Numbered from the stretch's first letter, positions 46,370 to 56,415 are shown. The stretch is 64,000 nucleotides of DNA from Herbidospora cretacea (GCF_001570605.1 NZ_BBXG01000008.1:1-64000); one strand, 5' to 3'. Numbers and translations: made by a program. Notes: generated by a model from the sequence alone, not told the origin.

Positions 46370-47593
46370 GTGACCACCGACCCGTGGGGCCGGGTAGACG
46401 ACGACGGCACCGTCTACGTGCGTACGGCTGAGGGAGAACGGGCCGTCGGGTCCTGGCAGGCCGGCGAACCGGAAGAGGCGCTGGCCTACTACCACCGCAA
46501 GTTCGACGAGCTCGCCGGTCAGGTGCAGCTCCTCGAGCAGCGGGTGAAGGGCACCGATCTGCCGCCCGCTCAGGCGGAGGCCGGCATCGTGAAGCTGCGC
46601 GAGGCGATCACGGGGGCGAACGCGGTCGGTGACCTCGACTCGCTCAACGACCGTCTCCAGGCCCTGACCGAGATCGTGGGCAAGCGCCGCGAAGAGGTGA
46701 AGGCGGCCCGCGAGGTCGCCCGCTCCCAGGCCAAGGACATCAAGGAGCGGATCGTCGGCGAGGCCGAGCGCATCGCCGAGGACGCCACCCACTGGAAGTC
46801 CGGCGGCGAGCGGCTGCGCCAGCTCGTCGAGGAGTGGAAGGCGGCCGAGCGGATCGACCGGGCGACCGAGGCGGCGCTGTGGAAGCGCCTGTCCACGGCC
46901 CGCACGGCCTTCGCCAAGCGCCGCAAGGCCTATTTCTCCTCGCTCGACGAGCAGCGCGACCAGGTGCGGTCCGAGAAGGAGCGCATCGTCGCCGAGGCCG
47001 AGCAGCTCTCGTCCTCGACCGAGTGGAACGCCACGGCCGCGGCCTACCGCGAGCTCATGCGCCGCTGGAAGGCGGCCGGCCGGGCCTCCCGCGAGTCCGA
47101 GGACGAGCTGTGGAACCGGTTCAAGGCGTCCCAGGACCAGTTCTTCCAGGCCAGGTCCGCGGTGTTCGCCGAGCGCGACGCGTCGTTCTCGGCCAACGCC
47201 GAGGCCAAGGAGCTGCTGCTCGTCGAGGCGGAGAAGATCCTCCCGGTGACCGACGTCCGCGCGGCGCGCGGGCAGCTCCGGGCCCTGGTCGAGCGGTGGG
47301 AAGCCGTCGGGCCGGTGCCGCGCGAGCAGCGTGACCGGCTCGAGGGCGGGCTGCGGAAGATCGACGACGCGGTCCGCAAGGCCGAGGAGACGGAGTGGAA
47401 GCGCTCCAACCCCGAGGCCCGCGCGCGTGCCCAGGACACGGTCAACCAGCTCCGCCGTTCGATCGAGCAGCTGGAGACCCGCCTGGCCAAGGCCCAGCCG
47501 GGCAGCAAGCAGGCCAAGGACGCCGAAGAGGGCATCGCGGCCCGCCGCTCCTGGCTCGAGGAGGCCGAGCGCACGCTCGCCGAGTTCTCGTGA
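46370..47593 (+). CDS. DUF349 coiled-coil protein
   Basis: A 407-residue, strongly charged, largely helical protein with tandem DUF349 repeats. Each repeat carries a W...R.L..EWKAAERIDR- or RRWKAAGRASRESEDELW-like core; about four copies are visible between residues 120 and 330. Coiled-coil regions flank them. No enzymatic motif or signal peptide. The GTG at 46370 follows GGGAGG by 5 nt; an in-frame GTG 15 nt upstream is less likely. Conserved in actinobacteria opposite relA; role unknown, with stress or RNA links suggested for relatives. Confidence 0.87.
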   Translation: MTTDPWGRVDDDGTVYVRTAEGERAVGSWQAGEPEEALAYYHRKFDELAGQVQLLEQRVKGTDLPPAQAEAGIVKLREAITGANAVGDLDSLNDRLQALTEIVGKRREEVKAAREVARSQAKDIKERIVGEAERIAEDATHWKSGGERLRQLVEEWKAAERIDRATEAALWKRLSTARTAFAKRRKAYFSSLDEQRDQVRSEKERIVAEAEQLSSSTEWNATAAAYRELMRRWKAAGRASRESEDELWNRFKASQDQFFQARSAVFAERDASFSANAEAKELLLVEAEKILPVTDVRAARGQLRALVERWEAVGPVPREQRDRLEGGLRKIDDAVRKAEETEWKRSNPEARARAQDTVNQLRRSIEQLETRLAKAQPGSKQAKDAEEGIAARRSWLEEAERTLAEFS

Positions 47594-47604
47594 CACCCGG
47601 GCCG

Positions 47605-47637
47605 GCGGCGCCTGACCGGTTTCCGGTCAGGCGCCGC
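47605..47637. terminator. 15-bp perfect hairpin shared by DUF349 and relA ends
   Basis: GCGGCGCCTGACCGG and CCGGTCAGGCGCCGC pair perfectly around a TTT loop. The stem contains the relA stop codon (47627-47629) and starts 12 bp after the DUF349 stop. There is no U-tract. As a convergent element it probably blocks or stabilises both 3' ends. Confidence 0.75.
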
Positions 47638-49960
47638 TGGTCACCCGGTAGACGTCGTAGACGCCCGGGATGTTGCGCACCGTCTTGAGCACGTGGCCCA
47701 GGTGCTTGGGGTCGCCCATCTCGAAGGTGAACTTGCTGACCGCCACCCGGTCGCGCGAGGTCGTCACCGACGCCGACAGGATGTTGACGTGGTGGTCCGA
47801 CAGGGTCCGGGTCACGTCGGACAGCAGGCGGGGCCGGTCGAGCGCCTCGACCTGGATCGCCACCAGGAACACCGAGTCGTCGCCGGGCGACCAGGCCACC
47901 TCGACGAGCCGCTCGGTCTGCTCCTTGAGCGCCCCCACGTTGGCGCAGTCGACCCGGTGGACCGACACGCCGTGGCCCCGCGTCACGAAGCCGATGATCT
48001 CGTCACCCGGCACCGGCGTGCAGCAGCGCGACAGGCGCACCCACACGTCGGGGTCGCCCGCCACCATGACACCCGCGTTGGTGCCGGCCCTGGGAGTCCC
48101 CTTGAGCCGCGTGGGCACCGCCGCCTCGGCGATGTCCTCCTCGGCCCCTTCCACCCCTCCCAGCGCCTGTACGAGCTTCTGCACGACCGACTGGGCCGCG
48201 ATGTGACCCTCGCCGACGGCCGCGTAGAGCGCCGACACGTCGGGGTAGTGGAGATCCCTGGCCAGGGCGAGCAGCGCCTCACCGGACATGAGCCGCTGGA
48301 GCGGCAGGCCCTGCTTGCGCATCGCCCGCCCGATGGCCTCCTTGCCGGCCTCGATCGCGGTCTCGCGGCGCTCCTTGGAGAACCACTGGCGGATCTTGTT
48401 GCGGGCCCGCCCCGACTTGACGAACTTCAGCCAGTCGCGCGAGGGCCCGGCGTCGGGCGACTTCGAGGTGAAGATCTCGACCGTGTCGCCGTTGCCCAGC
48501 CGCGACTCCAGCGGCACCAGCCGCCCGTTGACCCGGGCCCCGATGCAGCGGTGGCCGACCTCGGTGTGGACGGCGTAGGCGAAGTCGACCGGGGTGGCGC
48601 CGTCGGGCAGCGCGATGACCTGGCCGCGCGGGGTGAAGACGAACACCTCGGAGACCGACAGGTCGAAGCGGAGCGACTCCAGGAACTCGCCCGGGTCGGA
48701 GGTCTCCTTCTGCCAGTCGAGGAGCTGGCGCAGCCACGCCATGTCGTTGACGTCCTTGACCTTGCCGCCCGGGTTGGAGGCGACCATCTCCTCCTTGTAC
48801 TTCCAGTGGGCGGCGACGCCGTATTCGGCGCGGTGGTGCATCGCGCGGGTGCGGATCTGCAGCTCGACCGGCTTGCCCTCGGGCCCGATGACCGTCGTGT
48901 GGAGCGACTGGTACATGTTGAACTTGGGCATCGCGATGTAGTCCTTGAACCGGCCGGGCACCGGGTTCCACCGTGCGTGGATCGTTCCGAGCGCGGCGTA
49001 GCAGTCGCGGACCGTGTCGACCAGGACGCGGATGCCCACCAGGTCGTAGATGTCGTCGAAGGCGACGCCCTTGGCGATCATCTTCTGGTAGATCGAGTAG
49101 TAGTGCTTCGGGCGGCCCTTCACGGTCGCCCGGATCTTCTGCTCCCGCAGGTCGGAGTGGACGTTCTCGATCACTTCCTGGAGGAACAGGTCGCGCCGGG
49201 GGGCCCGCTCGGAGACCATGCGGGCGATCTCGTCGTAGCGCTTGGGGAAGAGCATGGTGAACGCGAGGTCCTCCAGCTCCCACTTGATCGTGTTCATGCC
49301 CAGGCGGTGGGCCAGCGGCGCGAAGATCTCCAGCGTCTCGCGGGACTTCTGCTGCCGCTTGTGCTCGGGCATGTAGCGCATGGTGCGCATGTTGTGGAGC
49401 CGGTCGGCCAGCTTGATCACCAACACCCGGATGTCCCGGCTCATCGCCACGACCATCTTGCGGACCGTCTCGGCCTGCGCGGCGTCGCCGAACTTGACCT
49501 TGTCGAGCTTGGTCACCCCGTCGACCAGCAGGGCGATGTTGTCGCCGAAGTCGGCCCGCAGCTCGTCGAGCCCGTAGGCGGTGTCCTCCACGGTGTCGTG
49601 GAGGAGCGCCGCGCACAGGGTCTCGTCGTCGGTGCCGAGCTCGGCCAGGATCGTCGCCACGGCCAGCGGGTGGGTGATGTAGGGGTCGCCGCTCTTCCGC
49701 TTCTGGTCGCGGTGGTGGTAGGCCGCCGTCTCGTAGGCGCGCTCGATCAGCCGCAGGTCGGCTTTGGGGTGAGTGGCCCGCACCGTCTTGAAGAGGGGCT
49801 CGAGGACGGGGTTCATCGCACCCCACTGCCCGCCGAACCGGCCCAGCCTGCGCCGGACGGCCGGCCCCTTCTCCGGGGGCGCCGTCTCGCTGGGCGCGTC
49901 GGGAACCGGCACGCCGGGTGTCTCGGCGGGCGCGTTTCCGGGGGCCACATCACGGGGCAC
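47627..49960 (-). CDS. relA: bifunctional (p)ppGpp synthetase/hydrolase (Rel/RSH)
   Basis: Stringent-response enzyme of 777 residues. The hydrolase domain has HDTVED at 121-126. The synthetase domain carries [13 protein letters not shown], the GIRVLVD segment and [11 protein letters not shown], a helical/zinc-finger region ([16 protein letters not shown]) and a C-terminal ACT domain follow. The intact HD motif and synthetase motif together indicate a bifunctional Rel. The GTG start follows GAGGAG by 6 nt. Its N-terminal ~45 residues are Pro/Ala-rich and variable. apt lies just upstream, as in other actinobacteria. Confidence 0.96.
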   Translation of the reverse strand: MPRDVAPGNAPAETPGVPVPDAPSETAPPEKGPAVRRRLGRFGGQWGAMNPVLEPLFKTVRATHPKADLRLIERAYETAAYHHRDQKRKSGDPYITHPLAVATILAELGTDDETLCAALLHDTVEDTAYGLDELRADFGDNIALLVDGVTKLDKVKFGDAAQAETVRKMVVAMSRDIRVLVIKLADRLHNMRTMRYMPEHKRQQKSRETLEIFAPLAHRLGMNTIKWELEDLAFTMLFPKRYDEIARMVSERAPRRDLFLQEVIENVHSDLREQKIRATVKGRPKHYYSIYQKMIAKGVAFDDIYDLVGIRVLVDTVRDCYAALGTIHARWNPVPGRFKDYIAMPKFNMYQSLHTTVIGPEGKPVELQIRTRAMHHRAEYGVAAHWKYKEEMVASNPGGKVKDVNDMAWLRQLLDWQKETSDPGEFLESLRFDLSVSEVFVFTPRGQVIALPDGATPVDFAYAVHTEVGHRCIGARVNGRLVPLESRLGNGDTVEIFTSKSPDAGPSRDWLKFVKSGRARNKIRQWFSKERRETAIEAGKEAIGRAMRKQGLPLQRLMSGEALLALARDLHYPDVSALYAAVGEGHIAAQSVVQKLVQALGGVEGAEEDIAEAAVPTRLKGTPRAGTNAGVMVAGDPDVWVRLSRCCTPVPGDEIIGFVTRGHGVSVHRVDCANVGALKEQTERLVEVAWSPGDDSVFLVAIQVEALDRPRLLSDVTRTLSDHHVNILSASVTTSRDRVAVSKFTFEMGDPKHLGHVLKTVRNIPGVYDVYRVTSGA

Positions 49961-50000
49961 TCAGACTCCTCACATTCGAGTCCAGATCACTCAGTGTAGG

Positions 50001-50507
50001 TCAAACGGTAACCAAGGCTCTGACGTCGAGACCGGGCAGCCTCTCCCTACCGGGGAGGAAGGACAGCTCCATCAGGAACGTCACGGCCACCACGTCGGCG
50101 CCCGCGCGCCGCACCAGGTCGACCGCGGCGGCCGCGGTGCCGCCGGTGGCGAGGACGTCGTCGACCACCAGGACCCGCTCGCCCGGGGCGAACGCGTCGG
50201 TGTGGACCTCGATCGTCGCCGAGCCGTATTCCAGATCGTAGGACGCCTCAAGCGTTTCGGCGGGCAGTTTGCCCTTCTTGCGTACCGGCACAAATCCCGC
50301 GCCCCTCCTGAGGGCCACAGGGGCGGCCAGGATGAAACCCCTGGCCTCGATGCCGACCACCTTGTCGAAGGTGAACCCCTCGGCCAGGTCGTCGACGACC
50401 GCGGTGAACGCGGCCGGGTCGGCCAGCAGCGGGGTGATGTCCTTGAAAAGGATGCCAGGCTGCGGATAGTCGGGAATGTCCCTGATCAGCGAGATCCAGT
50501 CGGTCAC
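50001..50507 (-). CDS. apt: Adenine phosphoribosyltransferase
   Basis: Salvages adenine to AMP with PRPP. The 168-residue product has the N-terminal IRDIPDYPQPGILFKDITPLL, the EARGFILAAPVA loop and the PRPP motif VLVVDDVLATGGTAA. The GTG at 50507 starts VTDWISLIRD. The secF-apt-relA order is conserved in actinobacteria, but a terminator and a 170-bp gap here separate apt from secF. Confidence 0.96.
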   Translation of the reverse strand: MTDWISLIRDIPDYPQPGILFKDITPLLADPAAFTAVVDDLAEGFTFDKVVGIEARGFILAAPVALRRGAGFVPVRKKGKLPAETLEASYDLEYGSATIEVHTDAFAPGERVLVVDDVLATGGTAAAAVDLVRRAGADVVAVTFLMELSFLPGRERLPGLDVRALVTV

Positions 50508-50572
50508 CTGCCAACTTTAATGGCTACCCCAAGCGAGCCGGGGCGAGGCATACCCGCCCTGGAAAGCAAGCC

Positions 50573-50590
50573 GACGGGTCAAGACCCGTC
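50573..50590. repeat. palindrome upstream of apt
   Basis: GACGGGTC and GACCCGTC are separated by AA, a perfect 8-bp inverted repeat about 70 bp before the apt start. It may be an operator or a secondary hairpin after the secF terminator. No regulator is evident. Confidence 0.4.
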
Positions 50591-50601
50591 TTAGATAAGC
50601 G

Positions 50602-50646
50602 AACGCCCCGCAGGCCCCCGATCTTCCCGGGCGCCCACGGGGCGTT
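50602..50646 (-). terminator. terminator after secF
   Basis: On the minus strand AACGCCCCG pairs with CGGGGCGTT (9 bp) around a 27-nt GC-rich loop that can itself fold. It lies about 30 bp past the secF stop. The downstream side is GCTTATC without a clear U-tract. Confidence 0.6.
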
Positions 50647-50677
50647 TCGTGTCTATCAGGCAGATTCCTGACGCGAG

Positions 50678-51685
50678 CTACTTCTTCGCGTGTTCCTTCT
50701 TCTCCTTGGCGGAGGCCTGCTTGGCCTCGGAGGCCTCGCGCTGGGCCACCCTCTTGGCGAGGGCGATCCACTGCGGTTCGCGCTCCTTGAGCGACACCAG
50801 GATCGGCGTCGCCACGCACAGGGAGGAGTAGGTGCCGACGAGCATGCCGACGAACAGCGCCAGCGAGAGGTCCTTCAGCACACCCGCGCCGAGCAGCGTG
50901 GTCCCGATGAACAGGATCGCCGCCACCGGCAGGATCGCCACCAGCGAGGTGTTGAGCGACCGGATCAGGGTGTGGCTGAGGGCGTTGTTGGCCGCCTGGG
51001 TGTAGGTCATCTTCGCCGACGTCTTCAGCGGGGTCGTGACCTCCTTGATCATGTCGAACACGACGACCGCGTCGTAGAGCGAGTAACCGAGGATGGTCAG
51101 GAAGCCCAGCATGGTCGCCGGGGTGACCTCGAAGCCCGACCAGGCGTAGACGCCGGCCGTGATCACGAGGTCGTGGATGAGCGCGACGATCGCCGCCAGC
51201 GCCATCCGCCACTCGAAGGCCATGCTCAGGTAGAGCATGATCGCGAACATGAAGACGACCAGGCCGATCCAGGCCTTGTTGGAGACCTCACCGCCCCACG
51301 TCGCCCCGATGACCTGCGAGCTGACGTCGTTGGGCTGGAGCTTGTACTCGCCCGCGACCGTCTGCTGGACCTTGGTCACCTCGGCGCCGCCGAGGCTCTC
51401 GGTGGTCACCCGCCAGTTCGGCCCGGCCTCCTGGACGATCACCTGGTGGGGACCGGCCGAGCCGACCACCTCACGCACCTGCTCGATGGACGAGCCGGGC
51501 GTGCGGGTGAAGTCGAAGACCGAGCCGCCGGTGAACTCCACGCCCATGTTGAGCGGCTTGATGAACAGGCCGGCGATCGAGACGATCAGCAGCGTGAGCG
51601 ACAGGCCGTACCAGAGCTTGCGCTTACCGACGAAGTCGATGTCGATGTCGCCGCGGTAGAGGCGGCGCGCGAGGCCGGCGGCCAT
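50678..51685 (-). CDS. secF: Protein translocase subunit SecF
   Basis: Inner-membrane partner of SecD that uses the proton gradient to help preprotein translocation. The 335-residue product has a first membrane helix (LWYGLSLTLLIVSIAGLFI), the periplasmic P1 domain with NMGVEFTGGSVFDF, and five C-terminal helices including GYSLYDAVVVFD. The Lys/Glu-rich tail is cytoplasmic. Two adjacent ATGs exist; the second (51685) has the better spacing from AGGAGG. The first overlaps the secD stop. Confidence 0.95.
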   Translation of the reverse strand: MAAGLARRLYRGDIDIDFVGKRKLWYGLSLTLLIVSIAGLFIKPLNMGVEFTGGSVFDFTRTPGSSIEQVREVVGSAGPHQVIVQEAGPNWRVTTESLGGAEVTKVQQTVAGEYKLQPNDVSSQVIGATWGGEVSNKAWIGLVVFMFAIMLYLSMAFEWRMALAAIVALIHDLVITAGVYAWSGFEVTPATMLGFLTILGYSLYDAVVVFDMIKEVTTPLKTSAKMTYTQAANNALSHTLIRSLNTSLVAILPVAAILFIGTTLLGAGVLKDLSLALFVGMLVGTYSSLCVATPILVSLKEREPQWIALAKRVAQREASEAKQASAKEKKEHAKK

Positions 51686-53454
51686 CATGCCTCCTGGAGG
51701 GTCGAGGTGGACGACGACGCGTCGGTGCGCGCCATGCGCTCGGCGTCGAGGCCGGACAAGGGGTGGCCCTTGGCGAAGAACTTCATGCGCGCCACCAGCG
51801 ACATGAGCGGCTTGGTGAAGAGGAACACCACCACGACGTCGATGACGGTCGTCAGGCCCATCGCGAACGCGAAGCCGGCGACGTCACCCACGGCCAGGAA
51901 GAAGAGCACCAGGGCCGCGATGAACATGACCGCGTCGGCCACGAGGATCGTGCGGCGGGCCCGCTTCCAGGCCACCTCGACGGCCGTGCGCAGGCTGCGC
52001 CGGCCCTCCTTCATCTCGTCGCGGATGCGTTCGAAGTAGACGATGAAGGAGTCGGCGGTGATGCCGATCGAGACCACCAGGCCGATGATGTGGGGCAGCG
52101 ACAGGCGGAAGCCCGCGTTGGCGCTGAGCACCACCACCAGCAGGTAGGTGAAGACCGTGGCGACCAGGAGGCTGGCGATGCCCACCAGGCCGAGGCCGCG
52201 GTAGTAGAGCAGCAGGTAGAGCATGACGATCACGAGGCCGATGCCGCCCGCGATCAGACCGCCGCGGAGCTGGTCGGCGCCGAGGGTCGAGGAGACCGAC
52301 ACGGTCGAGCTGACCTGGAACTTCAGCGGCAGCGCGCCGTATTTGAGCTGGTCGGCCAGGTCGGTCGCCGTCTGCGCGGTGAAGCTGCCGGAGATCTCGG
52401 TCTTGCCGCCGGTGATGCGGCCGTTGGAGACCGGGGCCGTCACGACGACGCCGTCGAGCACCGCGCCGATCTGGTTGCGCGGCGGCTGGCTGTTGAAGGT
52501 CTTGTTGGTGAGCTCGGACCACTTCGTGGCGCCCGCGCTCTTGAAGTCGAGGTTGACGACCCACTCGCCGGTGTCCTGGCGCAGGCCGGAGGAGGCGGAG
52601 CTGATCTCCGAACCCTGCACGGCGGCCACGTCGAGGATGTACTTGGCGGTGCCGCTCTCGTCACAGGCGACGAACTGCTTGTTGGGGTCGTCGACCGCGC
52701 CCGCGTTCTTCTTGTTGGCGGTGCACTTCAGGTCCCTGAACTGCTGCAGGACGGCCGGGTCGATGCCCGACAGGTCCTGCCCGGCCAGCGGGTCGCTGCT
52801 CTGGGCGTTGGGGTCGGCCGAGGGCTGCGTCGTCACGAGCGACGAGGCGGCCGGGCTGGGCTCGGCGCCGGCCTTCTTGCTCTTCTTCTCCCCCGACGGC
52901 TGGGCGCTCGCGGTCGGCGAGGGCGCCTGCAGGGCCTTCGAGACGGCGCGGCCCGCCGGGCTGGCGGCCGGGGAGGCCGCGGGCGAGGCGGCGGCCGACG
53001 GCGTGACGGCCGGGAGCGAGCCCGACGGCGCGGGCGAGGCCGCGTCGCTGGGCAGCGCGGCCGGCTGCTCCTGGGCCGGGCCGACCGCGAGCACCTGGCG
53101 GAAGCGGAGCTCGGCGGTGGTGGCCACCAGCTTCAACGCCTCTTCCTGACCCGCGCCCGGGATCTGGATCAGGATGTTGTCACTGGCCCTCGCGACCTGG
53201 GCGTCGGAGATGCCCTGCCCGTTGACGCGGTCACGGATGATGTTGACGGCCCGATCGAGGCTCTCTTGCGAGGGCGCCTTGTTGTCGAGGGTCACGGGCG
53301 AGAGCGTGACTGTGGTTCCGCCCGCGAGGTCGAGACCGAACTTCGGGATAAACGCGTTCTGCAGGACCACGGCCGCGCCCATGGCGGCGATGATCGCCAG
53401 AAGAAGCAGGAGCGTGCGTCCCGGCTTGATCTGGCTGCTGGTCGGTGGGGCCAC
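51685..53454 (-). CDS. secD: Protein translocase subunit SecD
   Basis: RND-type translocation motor subunit, 589 residues. It has an N-terminal membrane helix (TLLLLLAIIAAMGAAVVLQ), the FGLDLAGGTTVTL motif, the P1 domain and a C-terminal block of five helices with SIGITADSFIVYFERIRDE. Inside the exported part, residues about 130-230 form a low-complexity Ala/Ser/Pro insertion with repeated SPAA units, larger than in proteobacterial SecD but seen in actinomycetes. The GTG start lacks a clear ribosome site, so the exact N-terminus is less sure. Confidence 0.94.
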   Translation of the reverse strand: MAPPTSSQIKPGRTLLLLLAIIAAMGAAVVLQNAFIPKFGLDLAGGTTVTLSPVTLDNKAPSQESLDRAVNIIRDRVNGQGISDAQVARASDNILIQIPGAGQEEALKLVATTAELRFRQVLAVGPAQEQPAALPSDAASPAPSGSLPAVTPSAAASPAASPAASPAGRAVSKALQAPSPTASAQPSGEKKSKKAGAEPSPAASSLVTTQPSADPNAQSSDPLAGQDLSGIDPAVLQQFRDLKCTANKKNAGAVDDPNKQFVACDESGTAKYILDVAAVQGSEISSASSGLRQDTGEWVVNLDFKSAGATKWSELTNKTFNSQPPRNQIGAVLDGVVVTAPVSNGRITGGKTEISGSFTAQTATDLADQLKYGALPLKFQVSSTVSVSSTLGADQLRGGLIAGGIGLVIVMLYLLLYYRGLGLVGIASLLVATVFTYLLVVVLSANAGFRLSLPHIIGLVVSIGITADSFIVYFERIRDEMKEGRRSLRTAVEVAWKRARRTILVADAVMFIAALVLFFLAVGDVAGFAFAMGLTTVIDVVVVFLFTKPLMSLVARMKFFAKGHPLSGLDAERMARTDASSSTSTLQEA

Positions 53455-53495
53455 TGGTGGTCAGTCTTTCGTCAAGGGGTCTTCAATGAGGGTAC

Positions 53496-53855
53496 TCAGG
53501 ACTTGCGGGTGCTGGAGTCTCCAGTCTCCGGGCTTTCCGCGACGTTGTCGCCGTCGGTCGTCTCATCGGTGTGGTGCTCGTCGTCGACCGGCTGGTCCTC
53601 GACGACGACGCGGCCGATGGCCGCCTTGACCCAGCGGGTCTCGACCCCGGGCGCCACCTCGAGGATGACATCCTCGTCGGCGAAGCCGACCACGGTGCCG
53701 AAGAGACCCGTGGTGGTCATGACGCGGGATCCCACAGTGAGCGAGTTCTGCATCGCGACCGCCTCCTGCTGCTTCTTCCGCTGCGGGCGGATGAGCAGGA
53801 AGTAGAAGACCACGAAAAGCAGGACGATCGGGAGTAGCTGCGCAAGCCCTTCCAC
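53496..53855 (-). CDS. yajC: Preprotein translocase subunit YajC
   Basis: Small accessory membrane protein of the SecDF complex. The 119-residue product has one N-terminal membrane helix (LLPIVLLFVVFYFLLIRPQ), the characteristic RPQRKKQQE turn and the conserved TVGSRVMTTTGLFGTVVGF. The acidic tail is variable. The GTG at 53855 is supported by AAGGAGAG six bases upstream; the longer frame is not. It is the first gene of yajC-secD-secF. Confidence 0.95.
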   Translation of the reverse strand: MEGLAQLLPIVLLFVVFYFLLIRPQRKKQQEAVAMQNSLTVGSRVMTTTGLFGTVVGFADEDVILEVAPGVETRWVKAAIGRVVVEDQPVDDEHHTDETTDGDNVAESPETGDSSTRKS

Positions 53856-53983
53856 GGGGCTCTCCTTCGTTGAAGAGATGACCGGCCATTCGCCGGAGGT
53901 CACACAAGGTTGGACACCGGTCCGGGCCACACGCTCGGCACGTCACCTTACACAGCGAGCCTAGCCACCCAGCCAAGCCACGC

Positions 53984-54013
53984 AGTGTAGGCGAGCTGTC
54001 AGAAGCCCGGCAA
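53984..54013 (-). promoter_or_regulatory. yajC-secDF promoter candidate
   Basis: TTGCCG (54008-54013), an 18-bp spacer and TACACT (53984-53989) lie about 130 nt upstream of yajC. The rest of the 241-bp gap between ruvB and yajC shows no further gene. Confidence 0.5.
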
Positions 54014-54096
54014 CGAAGCCACGATCCGCCGCGCGGGAAAGTTCCGATTTACCGCCTATTGCAACCATTCCGTGATCCCTGAGGCCCTTTCCGGCA

Positions 54097-55188
54097 TCAC
54101 TGTGGGTTATCGAGGGCGAGGTTCGCCCCGAACGCGTCGGGCGGCGGGACCAGCCCCAGATGCGTCCAGGCGGCGGCTGTGGCCACGCGCCCGCGCGGGG
54201 TCCGGGCCAGCAGCCCCTGGCGGACCAGGAACGGCTCGGCGACCACCTCGACCGTCTCGGGCTCCTCGCCGACGGCTACGGCGAGTGTCGACAGGCCGAC
54301 GGGGCCGCCGCCGAACTTGCGCAGCAGCGCGCCCAGGACGGCCCGGTCGAGCCGGTCGAGGCCTTCGGCGTCCACTTCGTAAAGATTCAGTGCGGCTGCG
54401 GCGATCTCCCTGGTGATCAGCCCGTCGGCGCGGATCTCGGCGAAGTCGCGGACCCGCCGCAGCAGCCGGTTGGCGATGCGGGGGGTGCCCCGGGAGCGGC
54501 CGGCGATCTCGGCGGCCCCCTCGTCGGGCAGGTCGACGTCGAGCAGCCGGGCCGAGCGGCGCAGGACGGTCTCGAGCTCGGCCTGGTCGTAGAAGTCCAT
54601 GTGGGCGGTGAACCCGAAGCGGTCGCGCAGCGGCGCCGGGAGCAGACCGGCGCGGGTGGTGGCCCCGACCAGGGTGAAGGGGGCGACGTCGAGCGGGATC
54701 GCGGTCGCGCCGGGGCCCTTGCCGACGACGATGTCGACCCGGAAGTCCTCCATCGCGAGGTAGAGCATCTCCTCGGCGGGCCGGGCCATGCGGTGGATCT
54801 CGTCGATGAACAGCACTTCGCCGTCGGACAGCGTGGACAGGATCGCGGCCAGGTCGCCGGCCCGCTCCAGGGCGGGCCCGGAGGTGACCCGGAGCGGCAC
54901 CCCCAGCTCGGCTGAGATGATCATGGCGAGGGTGGTCTTGCCGAGGCCGGGCGGACCGCTCATCAGCACGTGGTCGGGCGGCCGGTTGCGCCGCAGCGCC
55001 CCCTGGAGGACCAGGGAGAGCTGCTCCCTGACCCGGGGCTGCCCGATGAACTCCGACAGCCGCTTGGGCCGCAGGGCGGCCTCGATCAGCCGCTCGTCAC
55101 CCACCGCGTCGGCCGAGACGAGGTCGCGCTCGAAGTGGCCCTCGATCTCGACCTCGTAGGAGCCGTCGCTCGCGAATGAATCGTTCAT
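54097..55188 (-). CDS. ruvB: Holliday junction branch migration ATPase RuvB
   Basis: AAA+ motor of the RuvABC resolvasome. The 363-residue product has Walker A GPPGLGKT at 78-85, Walker B with DEIH at 129-132, the sensor GATTRAG and the C-terminal winged helix. The ATG overlaps the ruvA stop as ATGA. An N-terminal extension of about 30 residues precedes the conserved [12 protein letters not shown]. Confidence 0.97.
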   Translation of the reverse strand: MNDSFASDGSYEVEIEGHFERDLVSADAVGDERLIEAALRPKRLSEFIGQPRVREQLSLVLQGALRRNRPPDHVLMSGPPGLGKTTLAMIISAELGVPLRVTSGPALERAGDLAAILSTLSDGEVLFIDEIHRMARPAEEMLYLAMEDFRVDIVVGKGPGATAIPLDVAPFTLVGATTRAGLLPAPLRDRFGFTAHMDFYDQAELETVLRRSARLLDVDLPDEGAAEIAGRSRGTPRIANRLLRRVRDFAEIRADGLITREIAAAALNLYEVDAEGLDRLDRAVLGALLRKFGGGPVGLSTLAVAVGEEPETVEVVAEPFLVRQGLLARTPRGRVATAAAWTHLGLVPPPDAFGANLALDNPQ

Positions 55189-55805
55189 CGCACGCTCAGC
55201 GCCCGCAGGGCGGCCTTCAGCAGCGGGGCGATCTGGGGCTGCCGCCCGGCGGCCAGTTCGGCCTCGGCGTCGGGGGTGACCACCGCGAGGGCGTCGTCGG
55301 CGTCGCGCGCCGAGTAGCCGAGCCCGACGAGCCCGGAGTGGACCTGCTCGCGCCACACGGCCTCGCGGGCGGGCCCGTTGATCGCGGCGTTGACGACCTC
55401 TTCCGGGGTGCCCAGCTTGCCCTTGAGCTCCAGGACGAGGCGCTGTGCGCCCTTCTGCCCGATCCCCGGCACCATCGTCAGCGCCTTGAGGTCGCCCGAG
55501 GCGACCGCGATCCGCAGCGCGTTGGGCGAGTGGACGGCGAGCATCGCCAGCGCGAGCCGGGGCCCGATGCCGCTGGCGGTCTGGAGCATCTCGAAGATCA
55601 CCCGCTCGTCGTCGGAGGCGAACCCGTAGAGGGTCAGCGACTCCTCCCGCACGACCAGCGAGGTCGACAGCCGGGCGGGCTCCCCCACCCGCAGCAGCCC
55701 GAGCGTCCCGGGAGTGCAGTGGACGAGGACCCCCACCCCGCCGACCTCGACCACGGCGGCGTCGGGGGCGAGAGCGGTGACCTGACCGGACACCGAGGCG
55801 ATCAT
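55185..55805 (-). CDS. ruvA: Holliday junction branch migration complex subunit RuvA
   Basis: DNA-binding tetramer that loads RuvB. The 206-residue product has an N-terminal OB fold ([20 protein letters not shown]), a helix-hairpin-helix pair around [15 protein letters not shown] and [18 protein letters not shown], and the flexible linker and C-terminal domain III. The ATG at 55805 follows TAGGAG; a TTG three bases upstream is possible. It lies 46 bp after ruvC. Confidence 0.96.
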   Translation of the reverse strand: MIASVSGQVTALAPDAAVVEVGGVGVLVHCTPGTLGLLRVGEPARLSTSLVVREESLTLYGFASDDERVIFEMLQTASGIGPRLALAMLAVHSPNALRIAVASGDLKALTMVPGIGQKGAQRLVLELKGKLGTPEEVVNAAINGPAREAVWREQVHSGLVGLGYSARDADDALAVVTPDAEAELAAGRQPQIAPLLKAALRALSVR

Positions 55806-55851
55806 CAAAGGCTCCTAGGAGGTGTGGGCCGCGGACCCGGCGCCCCGGAGC

Positions 55852-56382
55852 TCACCGGAGACCCCGTTCGCCCCGGGCGGTCGCCACGGCGGTCGCCAGC
55901 CGGTTCTGCACTCCCCCGCGCCAGATGTGGCAGATCGCGAGGGCCAGGGCGTCGGCGGCGTCGGCGGGCTTGGGCATGGCGTCGAGCCGGAGGATGCGGG
56001 TGACCATGGCGCCGACCTGCTTCTTGTCGGCGGTGCCGCTGCCGGTGACGGCGGCCTTGACCTCGGACGGGGTGTGCAGCGCCACCGGCAGGCCGCGCCG
56101 GGCGGCGCAGAGGATGGCGAGGGCGGCCGACTGGGCGGTGCCCATGACGGTCCGGACGTTGTGCTGCGCGAACACCCGCTCCACGGCCACCGAGTCGGGC
56201 GCGGTCTCGTCGAGCCACTTCTCGATGCCGCGCTCCACGGCCACCAGCCGGGCCCCGATGTCGTCGTCGGCGGGAGTGCGGATCACGCCGACGGCCACCA
56301 GGCGGACGGAGGATCCGGGGCGGCCCTCGACCACGCCGACGCCGCAGCGCGTGAGCCCGGGGTCGACACCCAGCACCCGCAC
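55852..56382 (-). CDS. ruvC: Crossover junction endodeoxyribonuclease RuvC
   Basis: Holliday-junction resolvase of 176 residues. The RNase H-like fold shows the first catalytic Asp in [12 protein letters not shown] (D7), the Glu in VAVERVFAQ and the C-terminal DAADALALA acid pair. The GTG at 56382 follows AAAGGGGG. A LexA-type box lies 20 bp upstream, so the ruvCAB unit is likely SOS-induced. Confidence 0.96.
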   Translation of the reverse strand: MRVLGVDPGLTRCGVGVVEGRPGSSVRLVAVGVIRTPADDDIGARLVAVERGIEKWLDETAPDSVAVERVFAQHNVRTVMGTAQSAALAILCAARRGLPVALHTPSEVKAAVTGSGTADKKQVGAMVTRILRLDAMPKPADAADALALAICHIWRGGVQNRLATAVATARGERGLR

Positions 56383-56401
56383 CGGCGGCCCCCTTTCCTA
56401 C

Positions 56402-56415
56402 CGAACATGTGTTCG
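56402..56415 (-). promoter_or_regulatory. LexA-type SOS box upstream of ruvC
   Basis: CGAAC-ATGT-GTTCG is a perfect palindromic match to the core of the actinobacterial SOS box (TCGAAC-N4-GTTCGA). It sits between a -10-like TGTAAGAT and the ruvC start, where bound LexA would block transcription. Binding itself is inferred. Confidence 0.85.
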
